From positions 806,001-870,000 of the forward strand of contig NBAY01000003.1 of assembly GCA_002794775.1 (NCBI GenBank): a stretch of DNA of 64,000 nt, read 5' to 3'. The notes beneath the pieces are model-generated. The model had not been told where the DNA came from. It searched no databases and saw only the letters and a list, made by a program, of their open reading frames with translations. Source of the DNA: Porodaedalea pini. Taxonomy: Eukaryota > Basidiomycota > Agaricomycetes > Hymenochaetales > Hymenochaetaceae. Positions 1-15,359 of the stretch are shown piece after piece. The position numbers and the translations under genes were made by a program. Positions within the stretch are counted from its first letter, which is position 1. The number at the start of each line of letters is the position of its first letter.

Positions 1-408
1 GATCTGTTCACCACCGACATGTACTTATGACTATAATGACAGCACCCTTCTAGTGTAATATATTTCATCATTGTCTCTGAGCACATATTATCACAACAAG
101 CTCACAACGATACGGAAACAACAACATAAAAAATGCCATATGGCACATAAGTTGAGAACACAATCCCCAAAGAAGGAAACCGCATGTTGCAACAACATGT
201 AAACCTGATAAATCTACACAACAGAGTCTGCGGCCAGGTCTGACTAAAAGACAGGACGTTTTTGATACAAAGGAGTGGATGTGCAGCGCGCAGCGCATCA
301 CAGCAGATCGTACAGCAGGGGGGACCATTCGTAGCAGCTCGTCGTGTCCATATTAGCATAACAATAGCAGGCAGGGAAGACGTGGGTATTCGTCTGTGCG
401 GCGATATG
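1..408. other. 3' flank of the MARVEL gene, no gene seen
   Basis: No coding signal was recognised. The stretch lies past the stop codon of the minus-strand gene that follows and probably holds its 3' UTR and intergenic DNA. Confidence 0.4.
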
Positions 409-2055
409 CTATCGACGGACGTTCGGCGTCGAGCCGTTTCGGGTCAGGTCGAGCGGTGGTGGTCGGGGACGGACGAACGCCGATGATCCCGAGCGCGTGC
501 GCGGCCCAGTTGGTCGCGAGCGCGACGGTGAATTCTGTGCAGAAGACGCAGTCACGCTTTCTTTCGTCGTTGTGCGTTCCAGAGCCAAGGGCGGAAGTGG
601 GGGTACTCGCGTACGCCCACCTCTTTGGGAGGTCGAAGACGCATCAGAGCCTGAGCGTCTCGGTACTGCCGGCGCGCGCTGTTTCTGTGCAGCACGTTCG
701 GATACTGGCCGATTGGAGGCTGCATCATTGACGATGGGGCGCGGCCAGTTACGAATCGGTGGAGGGGAAGTTCCGCGATCCGCTGAGTAGTACGAATTGC
801 TCTGGTACGTTGTCGGAGCGTTAGGCATCTGTATCGTCGACTGCACATGCTGCGGGTAGAGCGAGAGCGCAGCTGGCGGAGGCGCGACCGCCTGTGCAGG
901 CACGGGCGGGAGTGGTTGCTCCTCGAGGGTTGCGATATCCGTCAGATGCTCAATCTCGACTCGCGAGCCAAGACCCGCCCGGCTGTGGATGAAAAGCGGT
1001 GGCGGGGGCGCACGACGTGGCTTGGGAACGACGAGGGAGGGCGACTTCGACTTCGCGAAGCGCGCAATGATGGGGGAGTTCGGGGCACTCCTGATACATT
1101 GCTTGGTCTCGAACCACGGGAAGTCGCACACCGTGGAACGCCAGACAGATGCGTCCTCCTTCTGGTGCATGATGGCGAACACCGTTAGCAAGAAGAAGTA
1201 CAGGAAAACTGGCGGAGGGGAAGAATCAGAAAAAATAACAATAATAGGCCGTTTTAACGCCGACAACAGTGGCAGAAGGGACGCACGGAAGCCCGTGTTC
1301 AGCCACGAGAACACGATCAGGACTCTCGCAGACGTGCAAGCAGAGCCCGAACTGTGAGATTTGTCGCCTGGACAGCAAGGGGGGGAAGGGAAGAAAGATC
1401 AGGCAAAGTTGATGTACGTAGAGAAGCACGAAGGGCGTACTCTTGAAGCTGCACATTTTGCCAGGCGCGACCGCCGTGATAGCTGTTGCCCCAGCTGTTC
1501 GCAATGACGATGATCAGCCACCCATCGGTTCGCATAATCATTTATGTTTGAGCACGTACCGAAGTTAAACACCCAGAAGAGCGTCAGCCAGGCCACCTCG
1601 AACCACACCCGACTGGAGGTTGCGCCCCTCCGGAAGACCTCGATAAAGATGCTAGGTACAAGCATAGCGCGTCAGACGCGTACAAATTCAGCGCATGTTT
1701 GCGAGAATAACTTACACAGGAAAGATGACAACGAGCCCAAATGCGCCGGCAAAAAGTAGGAAGCTGTCGATATGTGCTATGCAGCAGCAGCAAAGACACG
1801 ACATGAGCACCCAAAAGGCGTGAAAATCGGATCGATCGCAACTGACCGAGGGTTGTTAGATCCTGCGTTTGAGCAAAGCTCAAGTTCCATGCTGCAACGC
1901 TGCAGATGACTGCATTGCAAGCAATAAACAGCGCTGTCGTTATAGCAATTCGTCAAGAAAAAAGGATTTAATATGTCAATTACTTTTCCCTGTAATGCAA
2001 GATATCGATACTGACCGAATGTTGCAGCGCGGAAGAGGAGGAAGGAGGACCACAT
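409..2055 (-). CDS. MARVEL-like four-TM membrane protein with Pro-rich tail
   Basis: Multi-exon minus-strand gene. The proposed start is the ATG at 2055 (MWSSFLLFRAATF). Joining short introns gives a helix ending AWNLSFAQ, a second helix LLFAGAFGLVVIFPV, then the motif RRGATSSRVWFEVAWLTLFW that is typical of fungal MARVEL-type proteins, and a last helix FLYFFLLTVFAI. About 250 residues of Pro/Ser-rich cytoplasmic tail follow, with polyproline runs such as RRAPPPPLF, ending at 409. MARVEL proteins bend or organise membranes at vesicles and the plasma membrane; the exact role here is unknown. Exon joints around 1240-1560 are my inference. The family assignment rests on the helix pattern and the RxGxTSSRxWFE motif, so a generic membrane protein remains possible. 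Confidence 0.7.
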
Positions 2056-2764
2056 GCGTTGGCGGCGGCGAGGGAGGATGCACAGGAAAAGGAGGAGGGA
2101 GTTATTTGTAAGAGAGTGGTTGCCGGTCTACGGACAGATGGAGTGAGAAGAAGAGGACTGAGACGGGAAAGCAGAAGGTTAGGGAATGGGCGTCCAGCGC
2201 GAGACGTTTAGTTTGATGACCGTGACGGCAGTACTAGTCGCCTCCGTCCTCAATCACACACTTTTATAGGTACTGTAGCTCAGCCGAGACCTTTGTTCTT
2301 CAGCCACACCATCATCCAAGCGCAGAAAAACAATGCTTGCATCAGAAGAAAAGAAAAGAAAACACAAAGTACATTCCGCTAAATACATTAATTAGGTATA
2401 ATCATCGATCACCAAATAACTTTACGCCTCCTTTATATACATATATACAAGGAAAAATCGCCGAGAAAGAACGCCCCCGTCAGATCAGCGAGCCCGGGCC
2501 CGCACGGTCCCCTCGAGCCTTCGGTGGCCTGCTCGTGGTCTCTTCGGCCCCCTCAGATCAGCAAGCTGTCCCGTAAGGGGAACCTAAGGAGATTCGCAGG
2601 CAAGCACGCTGAGGACACATGGCCACCCAGCTCGCCTTGCACAGGTTGCGAGGCGGCTGCAAAAAGCAGAGATGGCCTATGCGAGCCGGGTCCAGCAAAC
2701 TGCCGCCGCTGAGCACGATCGTGGAGGATCATCCTATCGCTCGGTCCTGTAGCTTGAAGCACAC
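2056..2764. other. intergenic: promoter of MARVEL gene and 3' flank of PP4R1-like gene
   Basis: Apart from the TATA-like box I see no gene. The part near 2390-2460 is AT-rich and the part near 2480-2760 GC-rich, without convincing coding structure. Confidence 0.4.
2261..2268 (-). promoter_or_regulatory. candidate TATA box of the MARVEL gene
   Basis: The minus strand reads TATAAAAG here, about 200 bp upstream of the proposed start codon. Position and motif fit a core promoter; there is no transcript evidence. Confidence 0.35.
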
Positions 2765-5700
2765 TTAACGATCCGTTAAAAATGCAGACTCGACATAGAC
2801 GCTCACCATAGGTTGACGGTATTGCTCCTGTTCGCGAAACACGCCGGAAATCTTCATGTCCCTGATACCTGCAACGAGAGTTCTCGGCTCCCTCTTTGGT
2901 GGCGGACGCGAGAAGGTGGCCATCGAAGGAGTGCTCTCTGAAACATACCCGTACATGAGTTCCATCGGCGGGCGAAGATCTGGAGCAAGGATATGCGAGA
3001 CGAAGGCCCGTACATCGCTAACTGAGTCCTCGCTGAGATTCCGAACAATGTTAAGCACACCGCCGGGAAGCGTACGCGACTTCGACAGGATCTTGTCTGT
3101 TTAGAGTTTAGGACACAAGCCAATCGTAGAAAAAAGTACACGCACCACAAATGATACTCAGCAACCGAGCCACGCCAATCCTTACATCCACGATCTTGTC
3201 TGAAGCGAGCACAACCGTCGAGTGCCAGAAACTTTCGTCCATGAAACGATCGTGGTTCGGATTGTTCGTGATGAGAGATTTCACACACTCCACGTAGCTA
3301 AGTCCTAATGAACTTCCCGAATACACCGCGATCAAAACATCACTCACGTTAAGCGTTTCTTAAACGATTCATCGTGCGCCAGGGAGGATACTTCCTCCGT
3401 GACCAATTTCAAGACTTCAGGATGCGAGAGAACGCACCCGTAAACTTGTGGATACTTGCAGCCACCCTATCAGTACAGAACAAATTTAGAGGGAACTGTA
3501 ACAGCACTCACCGCTTCTATAACTGCATTTCGTACTGCAGCCGTGTTGTCTCGAAGCGCTCTCCTAAGCAGTGACCGCAGCGCCTCGCCGTTACTTGGAA
3601 ACAGAGGCGCCAACCGATCCAGACTCCTTGCCAGAACTTCACGTTCCCGCCAGCCCTTCAGATGGTTATCCCATATTTCCTCAAGGCTACCGATAAGCCG
3701 CGCTCGGTCCGCCGGGTCCAACACCAGTAGGAACGCCTCGAGCGCCTCGAGCGCCTTCGTACGAACCGCAGCATCGCGCCCGCGCGCAAAATCCCACCAG
3801 CGGTACATCAGGTCGCGCCGTGCATCTTCCGGCCCAATAATGCGCGCGACCTCGCCAATGCTCGCTGCAAGTGTCTGACGCACCTTCGTTGCGCCCGTCC
3901 GTGCCAGAAAGACGTACAACCCGCGGAGCTCGGGCCAGCGCGCGTGGCCGAGGGTGAGCACGACGGCAGGCAGATTGAACGCACAGATGAGCGGCCGTGC
4001 CGGATCAGAGTCTGGTGTCGGATTAATCGGCGAGGGGACGGGCGATACTGGGGACGAGCGCGGAGCGAGCCCAAACATGTCACTCGAAGCTGCAGGGAAG
4101 CGCGAGCGGAATACAGAGTCTGCCCACGGACCGCGTGATTGGAAAGTGTTGAACGTCTTGAGAGCAGCAGACTCGGGGCCATGCCAGTCGCGGCCTTCTT
4201 CGCCGATAAAAAGACGGATAATTTCGTCCGGCGGTCCTCTTTCGTCCTCGTGAAATGAATAAATCACCTCTCCCAGAACTTCTAATACCCCAGTCCGGAC
4301 CTGCGGCGCAGGGTCAACAGAGAGTCTCTGGATAGTTCGTAGCGTCTGAGTTCTTCGTGAGTCGAGAGGCAGCCGGGAGAGAATCGCCGGGAGGGCAAAG
4401 AGGACCGACTGCCTGACGTTCCAAACCGAATCCTCACAAAAGGCATCAAATAAAGGCAGCTGAAAAAAGGGAAAATCAGATATCACTCGCAATACCACGC
4501 TGAGGGATAGGCACTCACTAAAGAAAGATAAAGGAGTTCTTCGGGTACTACTTTCGCGAGCGCTCCAAGAGCAAAAGTTGCTTCTCGTCTTACCCAATAA
4601 ACAGAGTCATGTCCAGCTCTTTCAACTTCTTTGACAAACGCGAATTGGAATTCCTGGTCTAACGGACCTATTAGAACCAGTGAAAAATCAGACGTCATTG
4701 TGACAAATCGAAGGAGGCGATGCTAGATCAACTCACCGCTCGCAGTGACGGCAGCCATCAAACTCATGCTGGCGAGTTTCCCGATGGCGGCCTGCTCTTC
4801 GTTGAAGTCACTGCTCATCTCTCCGCCATCTGCGCCGGGCTGCATCGGAGGGACCTCACCCATCACAGTCTGCGCATTTGATTCGGGCAAATGGTCAGGA
4901 TGTGGAGACTGAATGGCCGGACGCGACAAGTCTTGCATGCCATGTTCACGAATAGAGACTCCATTCTGCAAGGTCTCCGCGGCCCACGCAGGCGCTGGAC
5001 TAACCTCTTTCATGGGCGAAAAACCCTCTTTAGGCTCTTCCGCAGTAGAAGTCTCGTCTGCCGCTGGCTGTGATATCAGATGCGCAAATTCGGGCTCATA
5101 TTCTGAGATGGGAATCATGGCATGGATGGTGGGAATCGGTGATGGAGGACGCTGGATGCTAGCTGCGAGTGCAGCCGCACGCGAGGAAGGCGAAGGCTCT
5201 TCCTGGGTCAGAAATTGTGTTGTAGCAAGTGCATGTGCAGATGACGTGAGAGTTAAAAGTAAGACTTCGTCATCTGCAGCCGACGGCGGGGGAGGGCTCT
5301 TCATGACGTCCGCATCAAATGAAGAGGTGCCCAAATGTTCGCCCGTCGACTCGTGGTGGAACGAATTAGCCCCTCCTGATTCATCGACAGGAAGCTCGCC
5401 ATTGCCTGTGTCTAAGTGAGCCATGCCAATGACCACTTGCTGGATAAGCTCGCGTTCGAAGAGCTTGCGCTCTTCTTGTCCAAAGAATCCTGCATCGCCA
5501 GACTCGGCGTCGCGTATCCGTGTCAATAGGTCAACGATGCAATGTCTCGCAGGAGCGTTGACATTCGCGCTCGGATTTAACAACAATGTTCCGAGAAGGG
5601 GGGTAAATGACTGCACGTTAAGCAATGGGACTTCGCGCGGTTCTGCGCCTTCTGGAACCTCGTAATCGACGACTTGACAGCGCTATTGGACGATTAGTGG

Positions 5701-6690
5701 GAATACCAGTTTATTGGGAAGTAGACGTACCGTAAGGAACCACCATAGGCTCGAGACTAGATCTTCAACGAGGGCCTCTTTCACAGCCTCATCTAGACGT
5801 CATACATCAGTCAAATTTCGCGGCAAACTTTTCGACCTTTCGAAAAAAGGGAGCGAGAAAGAGAAAAAGAAAGAGAAAAAACACCGACCTTCGTCCATGG
5901 CAAGACCGTTCATCAGCGGAATAACATATTCTACCGCCTCGCAAGGCGGCACGTCCGGAAGAAACACGGGAAGTGAGCGGGAAATGAAGACTCTGGATAA
6001 CAAAACATCATGCATGACGTAACTTTCCTCTGACGAGGCGGACTAGACATACCTATGGAACGAAGCATTGCTGCGCGCGAAGAGGTAAATTTTCTCGAGG
6101 GCGCTGAGGCCTTCGTCGTCGAAGCAGAGGTCCGCAGAGGCGTCCGGCACCCCGGCGGCATTCGCAAAGCTAGCGTCCGTCATCTCATGGTCCATAGTAG
6201 GGTCATTAGCCGCTGCGACGTCGATGCGCAGGCCCGGGAGAGAGGGTGGTGGCGGTGAGCCGGAAGGAGCGGGGCGTCCAGCACTGCTGGGGTCGACTAA
6301 CGGCGAGTCTTCCACCATAGCGACGGCGCGAGTGCGCTCGGTATAGTCCGAGGAAACAAGGAGGTGCTGTCTATTATCTGCAACTGCAGCTGCAGGCGCT
6401 GGGAACGCTGATGAAGCACTGGCAGGGTCCCGGGGGGAGGGTGGGGCTGAAGAGTCTAAAGAGGGAACAGCGGTGGCTAGGGAGGCGAGGGGATCCGTCA
6501 GAGTCGGCGGGGCAGGCTGGTCGGCATGCGCGACGGGGGCATGGGCATCGTCGCTGCCAATGTCGAAGGAGCGGTCGCGGTTCGGAGTGAGGAGGGTTGT
6601 GCGTTCTGCTTGGCCGGAGTCGTCTTGGTCGGTCAGCTGGGCGTCAGCGATCGCCCAGGCGGTATTGATCCAGGACACTATTATGCCCAT
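2765..6690 (-). CDS. PP4 regulatory subunit 1-like HEAT-repeat protein
   Basis: Multi-exon gene. The first coding exon (6690 down to about 6046) begins MGIIVSWINTAWAIADAQL, has a Pro/Ser/Ala-rich disordered stretch, and ends LSALEKIYLFARSNASFHR. Later exons give PLLNVQSFTPLLGTLLLNPS, an acidic disordered linker, and then HEAT-like helices: DSVYWVRREATFALGALAKV, EDSVWNVRQSVLFALPAIL, PAPQVRTGVLEVLGEVIYSF and KIVDVRIGVARLLSIICG. The order (helical start, long disordered insert, HEAT array) matches PPP4R1, the scaffold that binds the PP4 catalytic subunit and directs dephosphorylation. About eight introns are needed and their joints are inferred. An extra 5' exon upstream of 6690 is possible, because an intron-like GTACGT...CAG precedes the ATG. 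The stop TAA is at 2765-2767. Confidence 0.78.
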
Positions 6691-7231
6691 ATTTAGTCTG
6701 TGTATTCATGAATGGGTTGCTAGAAGCATCAAGAGAGGGGACGTACTCGCACAACGGCAGGGATTGTCATATATGGGCGCCGGGGAGATGCCAATAAGGG
6801 AGTGGGACAGAGGCTAGACCTGCACCATGCCTATAGTTGGTCACTGCAATCTGGCGGGCGAGAAACAAAAACGAAGGGACTGACGCAAGAGGCGAGGTCG
6901 CACGAGGCGAGAACACCTGAAGACCGCCTTCCGACACCCGACCCACTGAATGTCTGAGCACGCTGTCGTCCACGACGACGGCGGCGATAAGAGTGACGAT
7001 GAGGAGAGGTGTGAGCTCGACACGGATGATGAGGAGATGGCTTACTGAGTTACTCGACTCTGAAAGAGGGATGCGGCCGAGTTGTTGGACGAGAATCAGG
7101 AACGACAGCGAAGACTCAATTTTGCAATGACGTAGCCATTAACGTTGCCCTCGCTTCGCACCTCCTAAACTCTATTTTATCATTTTATTTTCTGCTCATT
7201 TTCCCAGTATTACATTTAATGATGGAAAACT
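6691..7231. other. intergenic between PP4R1-like gene and aspartate aminotransferase
   Basis: Holds the 5' flank of the PP4R1-like gene and the 3' UTR of the aminotransferase gene. An extra first exon of the former could lie at 6760-7020; I could not confirm it. Confidence 0.35.
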
Positions 7232-8991
<1,760 letters not shown>

Positions 8992-9231
8992 ACTCGCTCG
9001 TGAACCTGCGATGTGTTCGTACACCTGCTCAGTTCTGCTCGCCATCGTGTCAGCTCTTTTCTTTAGTTCATGCCACAGTTGCCGCAGCGGTGAATAAATA
9101 TAAGCGGAGAGAAACGCACGGAGGCTTGCTTGTGTTTTCGGTAGTGCGCTTACTTTGGACTGTCGGAAGACGGGAACGCAGTGGTAGCTTTCACGTGAAG
9201 ACGCGGCGGCGAATCGGCAGTAAGTCACCCA

Positions 9232-10036
9232 GGTAGAAAGACTTGAGATGAGAAAGAGATGTCGAGGTAGAGCGCAGAGCTCTTCCCTTCCTCCTTATAA
9301 CCAATTAATATTAATCAAGTAGCAACCCGCGTTCCACCGCCACCGCTCAACCTCCGACCGCGTCCAAAACGTTCCGGCCTAACACGAGCAGAACTGATCA
9401 TGATCATGGCATGTATTTACAATTTCTCGCGAAGGTGCATAATTCACGCTGTCGTTGACTGCAGGAAAGGGTTAGGCATTCGCCTTCGAGGCTAAAGCCC
9501 GAAGAGGACGGTTCCGGAGCGCAAGCGTTCCTTTTACTGAATATTAATGTGTCGTCCGTTCTCATCTCAACTGAGAGCATTAAGCACCAAGCCAAACCTC
9601 TTACACCAGCCGAGTCCAGCCGATTTAATTGAAGCTGTTAGAGTAGAGGCCGTGCCCACCGGACATAAGTGCGTATATAAACACATCCCAAAGTGAGAGA
9701 AAATACAAAACGAAAGAGTGAGAGAAAAGTCGTGCCGCGCAGGCCCGTTTGCACAGGCCGCGACACGGATACATTAATGCCGACGTATGTCTATAGAACA
9801 AGCGCGAGGAAGACATGGTAGGCAAGGGAGGTAGCAATAGGAAAATAGTCCGACGACCGGAGGATAATTCTGCAAATAATACACAGATCAGCAACCGCGT
9901 CCAGCATGACGAGAAGCAGAATAGAAGTGTGGATACTCACAGCAAAGCAGCGGATAGATAAAAATGGGGCCGGAGAGGATGGAAAGGGTAGAAAGGACGA
10001 GGAGGGGAGGACGCAGAGAAGGGGTGTCACACGACT
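9232..10036. other. intergenic: aminotransferase promoter and AN1 gene 3' flank
   Basis: No coding stretch with recognisable motifs was seen. The region between about 9620 and 10030 is probably the 3' UTR and flank of the AN1 zinc-finger gene. Confidence 0.35.
9290..9308 (-). promoter_or_regulatory. possible CCAAT/TATA promoter element of aspartate aminotransferase
   Basis: Minus-strand ATTGG (a CCAAT box on the plus strand) and TTATAAGG lie side by side, about 300 bp upstream of the proposed aminotransferase ATG. A weak call made on motif and position only. Confidence 0.25.
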
Positions 10037-10373
10037 TCATGCGACTGCCATCTTATTGGCAACCGTACGCTCCGCCTCCAGCTTGTCCTTGTTCCTTTGG
10101 AACGCGGCCTGTCGGCAATCCTCGAGCTTGTTGCAGTTGTGATGCTCAGGCAAACGGTGCTACAAGACGAACGACAAAGAAGCAAGAGAGAAAAAGATGA
10201 CAGACATGAATCAGCGTCGCACACATTTAGCGATAGCAGGAGAACGAGGGGCAACTCACATCGCTGCAGAAGCACCAGCTGCAATGGGGACACTCTCCAG
10301 CGAAGCGCAAGGCAGCAGAGTTGCATATGGATTCGTCACCGGACTTGAGCTGGCAGCGCTTCTTAGGGGCCAT
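10037..10373 (-). CDS. AN1-type zinc finger protein, 78 aa
   Basis: Two exons (10373-10260 and 10159-10037) splice in frame to 78 residues. The start is MAPKKRCQ. The Cys/His spacing is C7, C17, C28, C31, C36, H39, H45, C47, within ECPHCSWCFCSDHRLPEHHN, followed by a helical tail KLEDCRQAAFQRNKDKLEAE ending NKMAVA. It resembles the single-AN1 proteins of yeast Tmc1 type, linked to proteasome and stress responses; that role is by family only. The first zinc-ligand gap (C7 to C17) is longer than the usual Cys-X2-Cys-like spacing. The intron has GT-AG borders and the family length is normal. Confidence 0.9.
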
Positions 10374-11233
10374 TGAAGTGTGGGTGTGTGTGGGGTACGA
10401 CGCGGAAGAGAGTGTAAGCGCGAGCTGCAGGTGATTGACAGTTAGTTACGAAGACTAGGTATAAGGAGACGAGCCAGGGTACATACGATAGCAAGGGGTC
10501 GCTGTACGGATAGGCGAAGAGGGGGTCGGAGGCGGAGAAGTGTGGAACAGCCTGCGAGAGGGCCTTTAAAACGAGGAGGCTGGGAGCTGACGCGGCCCTC
10601 AAAGAGTAGGTCACGTGGTTTCCATTGCCCTTTTCCGTCTATTGCTGGCAACAAACCCTTTTACTTTTGCGTTTACTTTTGCGGCTAGGTGTACAAAGGT
10701 ATTGTAGGGCACATATACATGCAATACGATGCGCAATGTCGCCCTTGACTTGGATTCTTGACGATGTTCGTTTTGTCCATGGCCGAGACAAAGCTTTCTG
10801 CGAGTCTGCGACGGCTCGGTTTCTTCCGGCCCGGACGATCGACGTCCGAGGGTCCCGACTACCGACGCCGCGACTCGCATTACTCAACCGCAGCCACGCC
10901 ATGCCCGACGACCAAACACAGCATTGAACGTTGAACGATGTTTTCCCATTAGTTGTTCCATAGTCTATTGGAGGCCTTGCAATTCAGGCGCCTAAGCAGC
11001 ACATAGATAGTCGTGAATGAGAGGATAACGAATTGGATAGAAACGAGTGTGAGGCGGGAGTAGTACGATGAAGATAGGAAGGTAAGAAGAAAACGTCCCA
11101 TAAACATGTACATTAGAATGCGAAAAAGGAATCATAAGCGGACCAGGTATGTCTTCTTCGTTGCTGTCCAACAACGAACGTGATCGCCAGGGAAAACAAC
11201 AATCTCGGAAGTATACAGCTAGAACTCGTTGAG
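10374..11233. other. intergenic between AN1 gene and syntaxin gene
   Basis: Holds the promoter of the AN1 gene and the 3' UTR of the syntaxin gene. Open frames near 10610-10900 exist on both strands but show no motif or family resemblance, and I do not call them. Confidence 0.35.
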
Positions 11234-12770
11234 CTACTGACCGTTGTTGTTGTTGTTGTTGTTGTTGTTATTCTTGTTATTGTTGTTCACATTCTTCGAG
11301 ACCTCGACACCGACTGCGACACCGACAATGATGAGTATGATCAAGGTCAAGAAGAAGCATATCCAGCGCTTCTTGCGATACCCGCGGGCAGAAACAACAG
11401 CCTTGTCCGTATATCCTTTTCTGTAAAGGTCGGAGATTTAGCACGCCGACGGTAGACTTCATATTGCACTAAAACACCCACCCGGCCTCTATATCGACTG
11501 CGGCATTCTCAGCATTCGAGTGAATGACATTGATGGTATCGTTCTGCTGCTCGACAAGCAGGCTCATCTGGAGAAATAGTGTAAGCAAACGTCCCGACTC
11601 CGAAGAAAAGCTGCTTAGCCTAACGCACGTCGGAGAATAGCTGAGCCAACTCGACCAAAGTCCTCTCAATGCGTTTGATCTCCTCATGGCGTTGCTGCAC
11701 CTCTCGATACGCGCTCTGGGATTCTGCGTATCTATTCCCCATTGCGGCCTGCGCAAAGATCTGCACATTCTGGTCACCGTTGACAACCTCCGCGACCTCC
11801 GCATCGGTTGCGTTCGGATTCACTGCGGCAAGTCTCAGGTACAATATCGCCCGCGTAACTGACGAGACGCACCGATTTTAAATTGTCTAGCCATCCGTTC
11901 CTTGTACTTATCACGATATAGCTTCTCTTCGCCCTGATACTTGTTGATAGCATCCATGAATCTCGACCGGACCAGGTCAATCTGGGGTTTCCGCATGTTC
12001 GCCGCCTTCTCGTCGACTGGCTGCATCTGTAGTGCCCTGATGCGGTTCTTCAAGCTAACGCTCATCCCGCGCGTTTCCTCCATCATGTTCTCCAACTGCT
12101 GGTTGCTCCTGCTGTTGCCTGGCTCGACGTTCGAGAGTAGCGATGAGTGAAGGCGCGAAATCTGGTCAACATTTGCATTGAAACTGCGGATCTCATCCTG
12201 AATGGCTGCAATCTAAGACAAAAATTCTCAGTGCCCGTAACTATTGAAAGAGTGGCGGGTACGCACTTCATTATAGAACGCTGTCATATCGTCGACCGGC
12301 ACATCGTTGTATTGATTCCCGTAGCCGCCACCGTTACCGACTTGCTGGAGCTCATAGTTGTTCCCCTGGCCGCCCTGGTCATATTGCGGTTGCTGCAAAG
12401 TCAAGTGTTTCAATTCCCCGCAGCAAAGTTGTAGTATCACCAACGCGAACGCACCTGGTACGAATTGTTGTTGTATTGGCTCCCGTACTGGCTCTGCTGG
12501 CCGTATCCCTGATCCCGCTGGTCGAACGGGTTCTGGCGCGTTTGTCGCGTCGTGGGTGGGCTAGGATTGGTGAGAGAAAAATGAGAAACGAGAATCACGC
12601 CATGCGCATCCCTTCTTATTCGAAACCTACGCACCTTCCGTACGGGTCCACGCCTTGCTGTGACTGCTGGTTCTATGAGCCCATTCCGTTTTTCACGTTA
12701 GCGTGTGCATCTGTGAGGCAAACACAACTGATAAACGCACCCGCATCGCTGCGAGTCTGTCGCGCGCCAT
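11234..12770 (-). CDS. plasma-membrane syntaxin (Qa-SNARE), Sso1-like
   Basis: t-SNARE that pairs with SNAP-25-like and synaptobrevin proteins in exocytosis. Exon 1 gives MARDRLAAMR, spliced to NQQSQQGVDPYGR. A Gln/Asn-rich N-terminal region follows, then the Habc helices (MEETRGMSVSLKNRIRALQ, FMDAINKYQGEEKLYRDKYK), the SNARE motif with HEEIKRIERTLVELAQLFSD and SLLVEQQNDTINVIHSNAEN, a basic stop RGYRKKRW, and one C-terminal membrane helix CFFLTLIILIIVGVAVGVEV. Syntaxins usually end just after this helix. Here a tail VSKNV plus four Asn, Lys, ten Asn, Gly-Gln follows, encoded by a GTT/AAC microsatellite, and would face outside the cell or the vesicle lumen. There are about seven introns. The stop TAG is at 11234-11236. 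Confidence 0.92.
11243..11287 (-). repeat. AAC trinucleotide microsatellite coding poly-Asn
   Basis: Nine pure GTT units (11243-11269), then six interrupted units on the plus strand. On the minus strand it encodes the Asn tract at the syntaxin C-terminus. Such tracts change length easily. Confidence 0.9.
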
Positions 12771-13100
12771 GGCAATATAAGATCAGAATAGGAATAAAAA
12801 GATAATGGGTGGAGGTAGCGAGGAGAAAAGGAGCGCAAAGATAGATGGGCAGTGGCGAGTTTGCTGCGCACGAAGAGGAGGAAGGCGCTGAAGCAGGAGC
12901 ACCGAGTGCGTCTTGTGAATTAAGGCGGTGTTAGGAGTGTGTCGCTTTCGTTCGAGCACACGATGTCGGTCCAACGCAGATTTTCCCACGAATACGAAAC
13001 GTGTCGGCACGCTTACTACACCACGTAGGACTACTTTATTTTCGAACCTAAACTCAAGGCGTAAGCCCCGTCTCTAAATAAAAGATCCTAATGCACATTT
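12771..13100. other. intergenic between syntaxin and argininosuccinate lyase
   Basis: 330 bp holding the syntaxin promoter and the lyase 3' UTR. No gene seen. Confidence 0.4.
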
Positions 13101-14903
<1,803 letters not shown>

Positions 14904-15359
14904 ATCAGTGGTTGCATCAAATTTCAAGGCTGCTTCACGAGACGTAGCAGAAGATCACCGAAAAGATCTACAAAAATAAACTTAAGATTTTGATTGACTC
15001 ATTGCACTCGTCACTCGAAAGTACTAGCTAGTGTTTCAGCCAGAAAAGATCTCGAAAAATCATATAACCAGGTCATACCGAAATCAATTACATGGTGTAG
15101 CTATGAAAGAGCAATGAAAAATGGTATCAAGTTCCAGGGCATGGAATAAAGAAATAGAGATGAGAGATGGGAGTATTAGCGAACGTTATGGGAATGTGAA
15201 GAAAGAAGGAAAAAAAAACGCAGGAGACATGACCATGCTGCACACACACGAAACCAACTTCGAGATGAAGTGAAAAGAAAACATCATGAACGGGACAAAG
15301 GGCGGGTAAAGACATAAACAGCGTGAGGCTCGTCCAAATGTAAACGATTATCGAGTCGT
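14904..15359. other. intergenic upstream of argininosuccinate lyase
   Basis: Lyase promoter and 3' flank of the Ala/Pro/Glu-rich gene. No gene or clear regulatory box recognised. Confidence 0.4.

Noticed and set aside
10611..10902. Overlapping open frames on both strands upstream of the AN1 gene
   Set aside because: Under 100 codons, no motif, and they lie in a promoter/UTR region.
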